Program-made: the position numbers and the translations under genes
From: Sphingomonadaceae bacterium
GTDB lineage: Bacteria > Pseudomonadota > Alphaproteobacteria > Sphingomonadales > Sphingomonadaceae
Reading direction: 5' to 3'
Assembly: GCA_009923795.1 (NCBI GenBank)
Contig: RFSU01000001.1
Span: 1-40,619, forward strand
Length of the DNA stretch: 40,619 nucleotides
Notes under the pieces: generated by a model
Told to the model about the DNA's origin: nothing
What the model saw: only the letters and a program-made list of their open reading frames with translations
Database searches by the model: none
Shown here: in pieces, positions 40,594-40,619 of the stretch
How the letters are laid out: each line of letters opens with the position of its first letter
Position numbering within the stretch: position 1 is the stretch's first letter

Positions 40594-40619
40594 ACCGCAC
40601 TGGTCGATAAGGCGCGGGA

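Overview
This window is a piece of a bacterial chromosome, almost certainly from an alphaproteobacterium of the order Sphingomonadales. The reasons are the gene orders yfgM-bamB-der and ispH-thrB-rnhA, a DUF1176 protein, a CTGAACTTG-type repeat of the kind common in sphingomonads, an estimated GC of about 55-58%, and weak or absent Shine-Dalgarno sequences at many starts. The genus cannot be fixed from sequence reading alone. About 45 genes are densely packed with short gaps, and no stretch of more than 300 bases lacks both a gene and an identified element. No tRNA, rRNA or CRISPR array was seen.

Layout. 1-2910: end of ung, then argB with a queuosine-precursor transporter, and a 3-hydroxybutyryl-CoA dehydrogenase. 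2995-6412: a DUF1176 protein, a gluQRS / HIG1 / cobalamin adenosyltransferase cluster, and an HNH endonuclease. 6419-10790: yfgM-bamB-der (outer-membrane assembly and ribosome GTPase) and panB. 10976-13520: a PAP2-family membrane enzyme facing a glycerophosphodiesterase, then an ArsC/Spx-like reductase. 13526-15953: an arsenic-resistance cassette (arsR-arsC-ACR3) bounded by two copies of the 3' end of guaA. 15934-22202: guaA, a small periplasmic protein, and two divergent secreted peptidases. 22241-26913: an orphan phage/GTA-type holin, a nitroreductase, a GntR regulator, a nucleoside transporter, a type-3 prolyl-tRNA synthetase and a small glycine-rich protein. 26947-31328: a DMT exporter with a GST, then an acyl-CoA dehydrogenase / acyl-CoA ligase pair. 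31494-36874: the glycine cleavage operon gcvT-gcvH-gcvPA-gcvPB plus a DUF938 methyltransferase, preceded by a promoter and a tandem glycine riboswitch. 36871-40593: a MOSC protein, a lipoprotein, and ispH-thrB-rnhA.

Two observations stand out. First, the ars cassette looks like cargo of an integrative element that entered the 3' end of guaA. The displaced original guaA end (encoding TIEWE-stop) survives 2.4 kb away, immediately before the reductase gene that probably used to follow guaA directly. No integrase remains. Second, the start codon and ribosome-binding site of the orphan holin lie inside the right arm of a perfect 13-bp inverted repeat, which suggests translational or operator control of a potentially membrane-permeabilising protein.

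The rest is ordinary housekeeping. The glycine cleavage operon is the most clearly regulated unit: promoter, two-aptamer riboswitch, terminator-like hairpin, then five tightly coupled genes.
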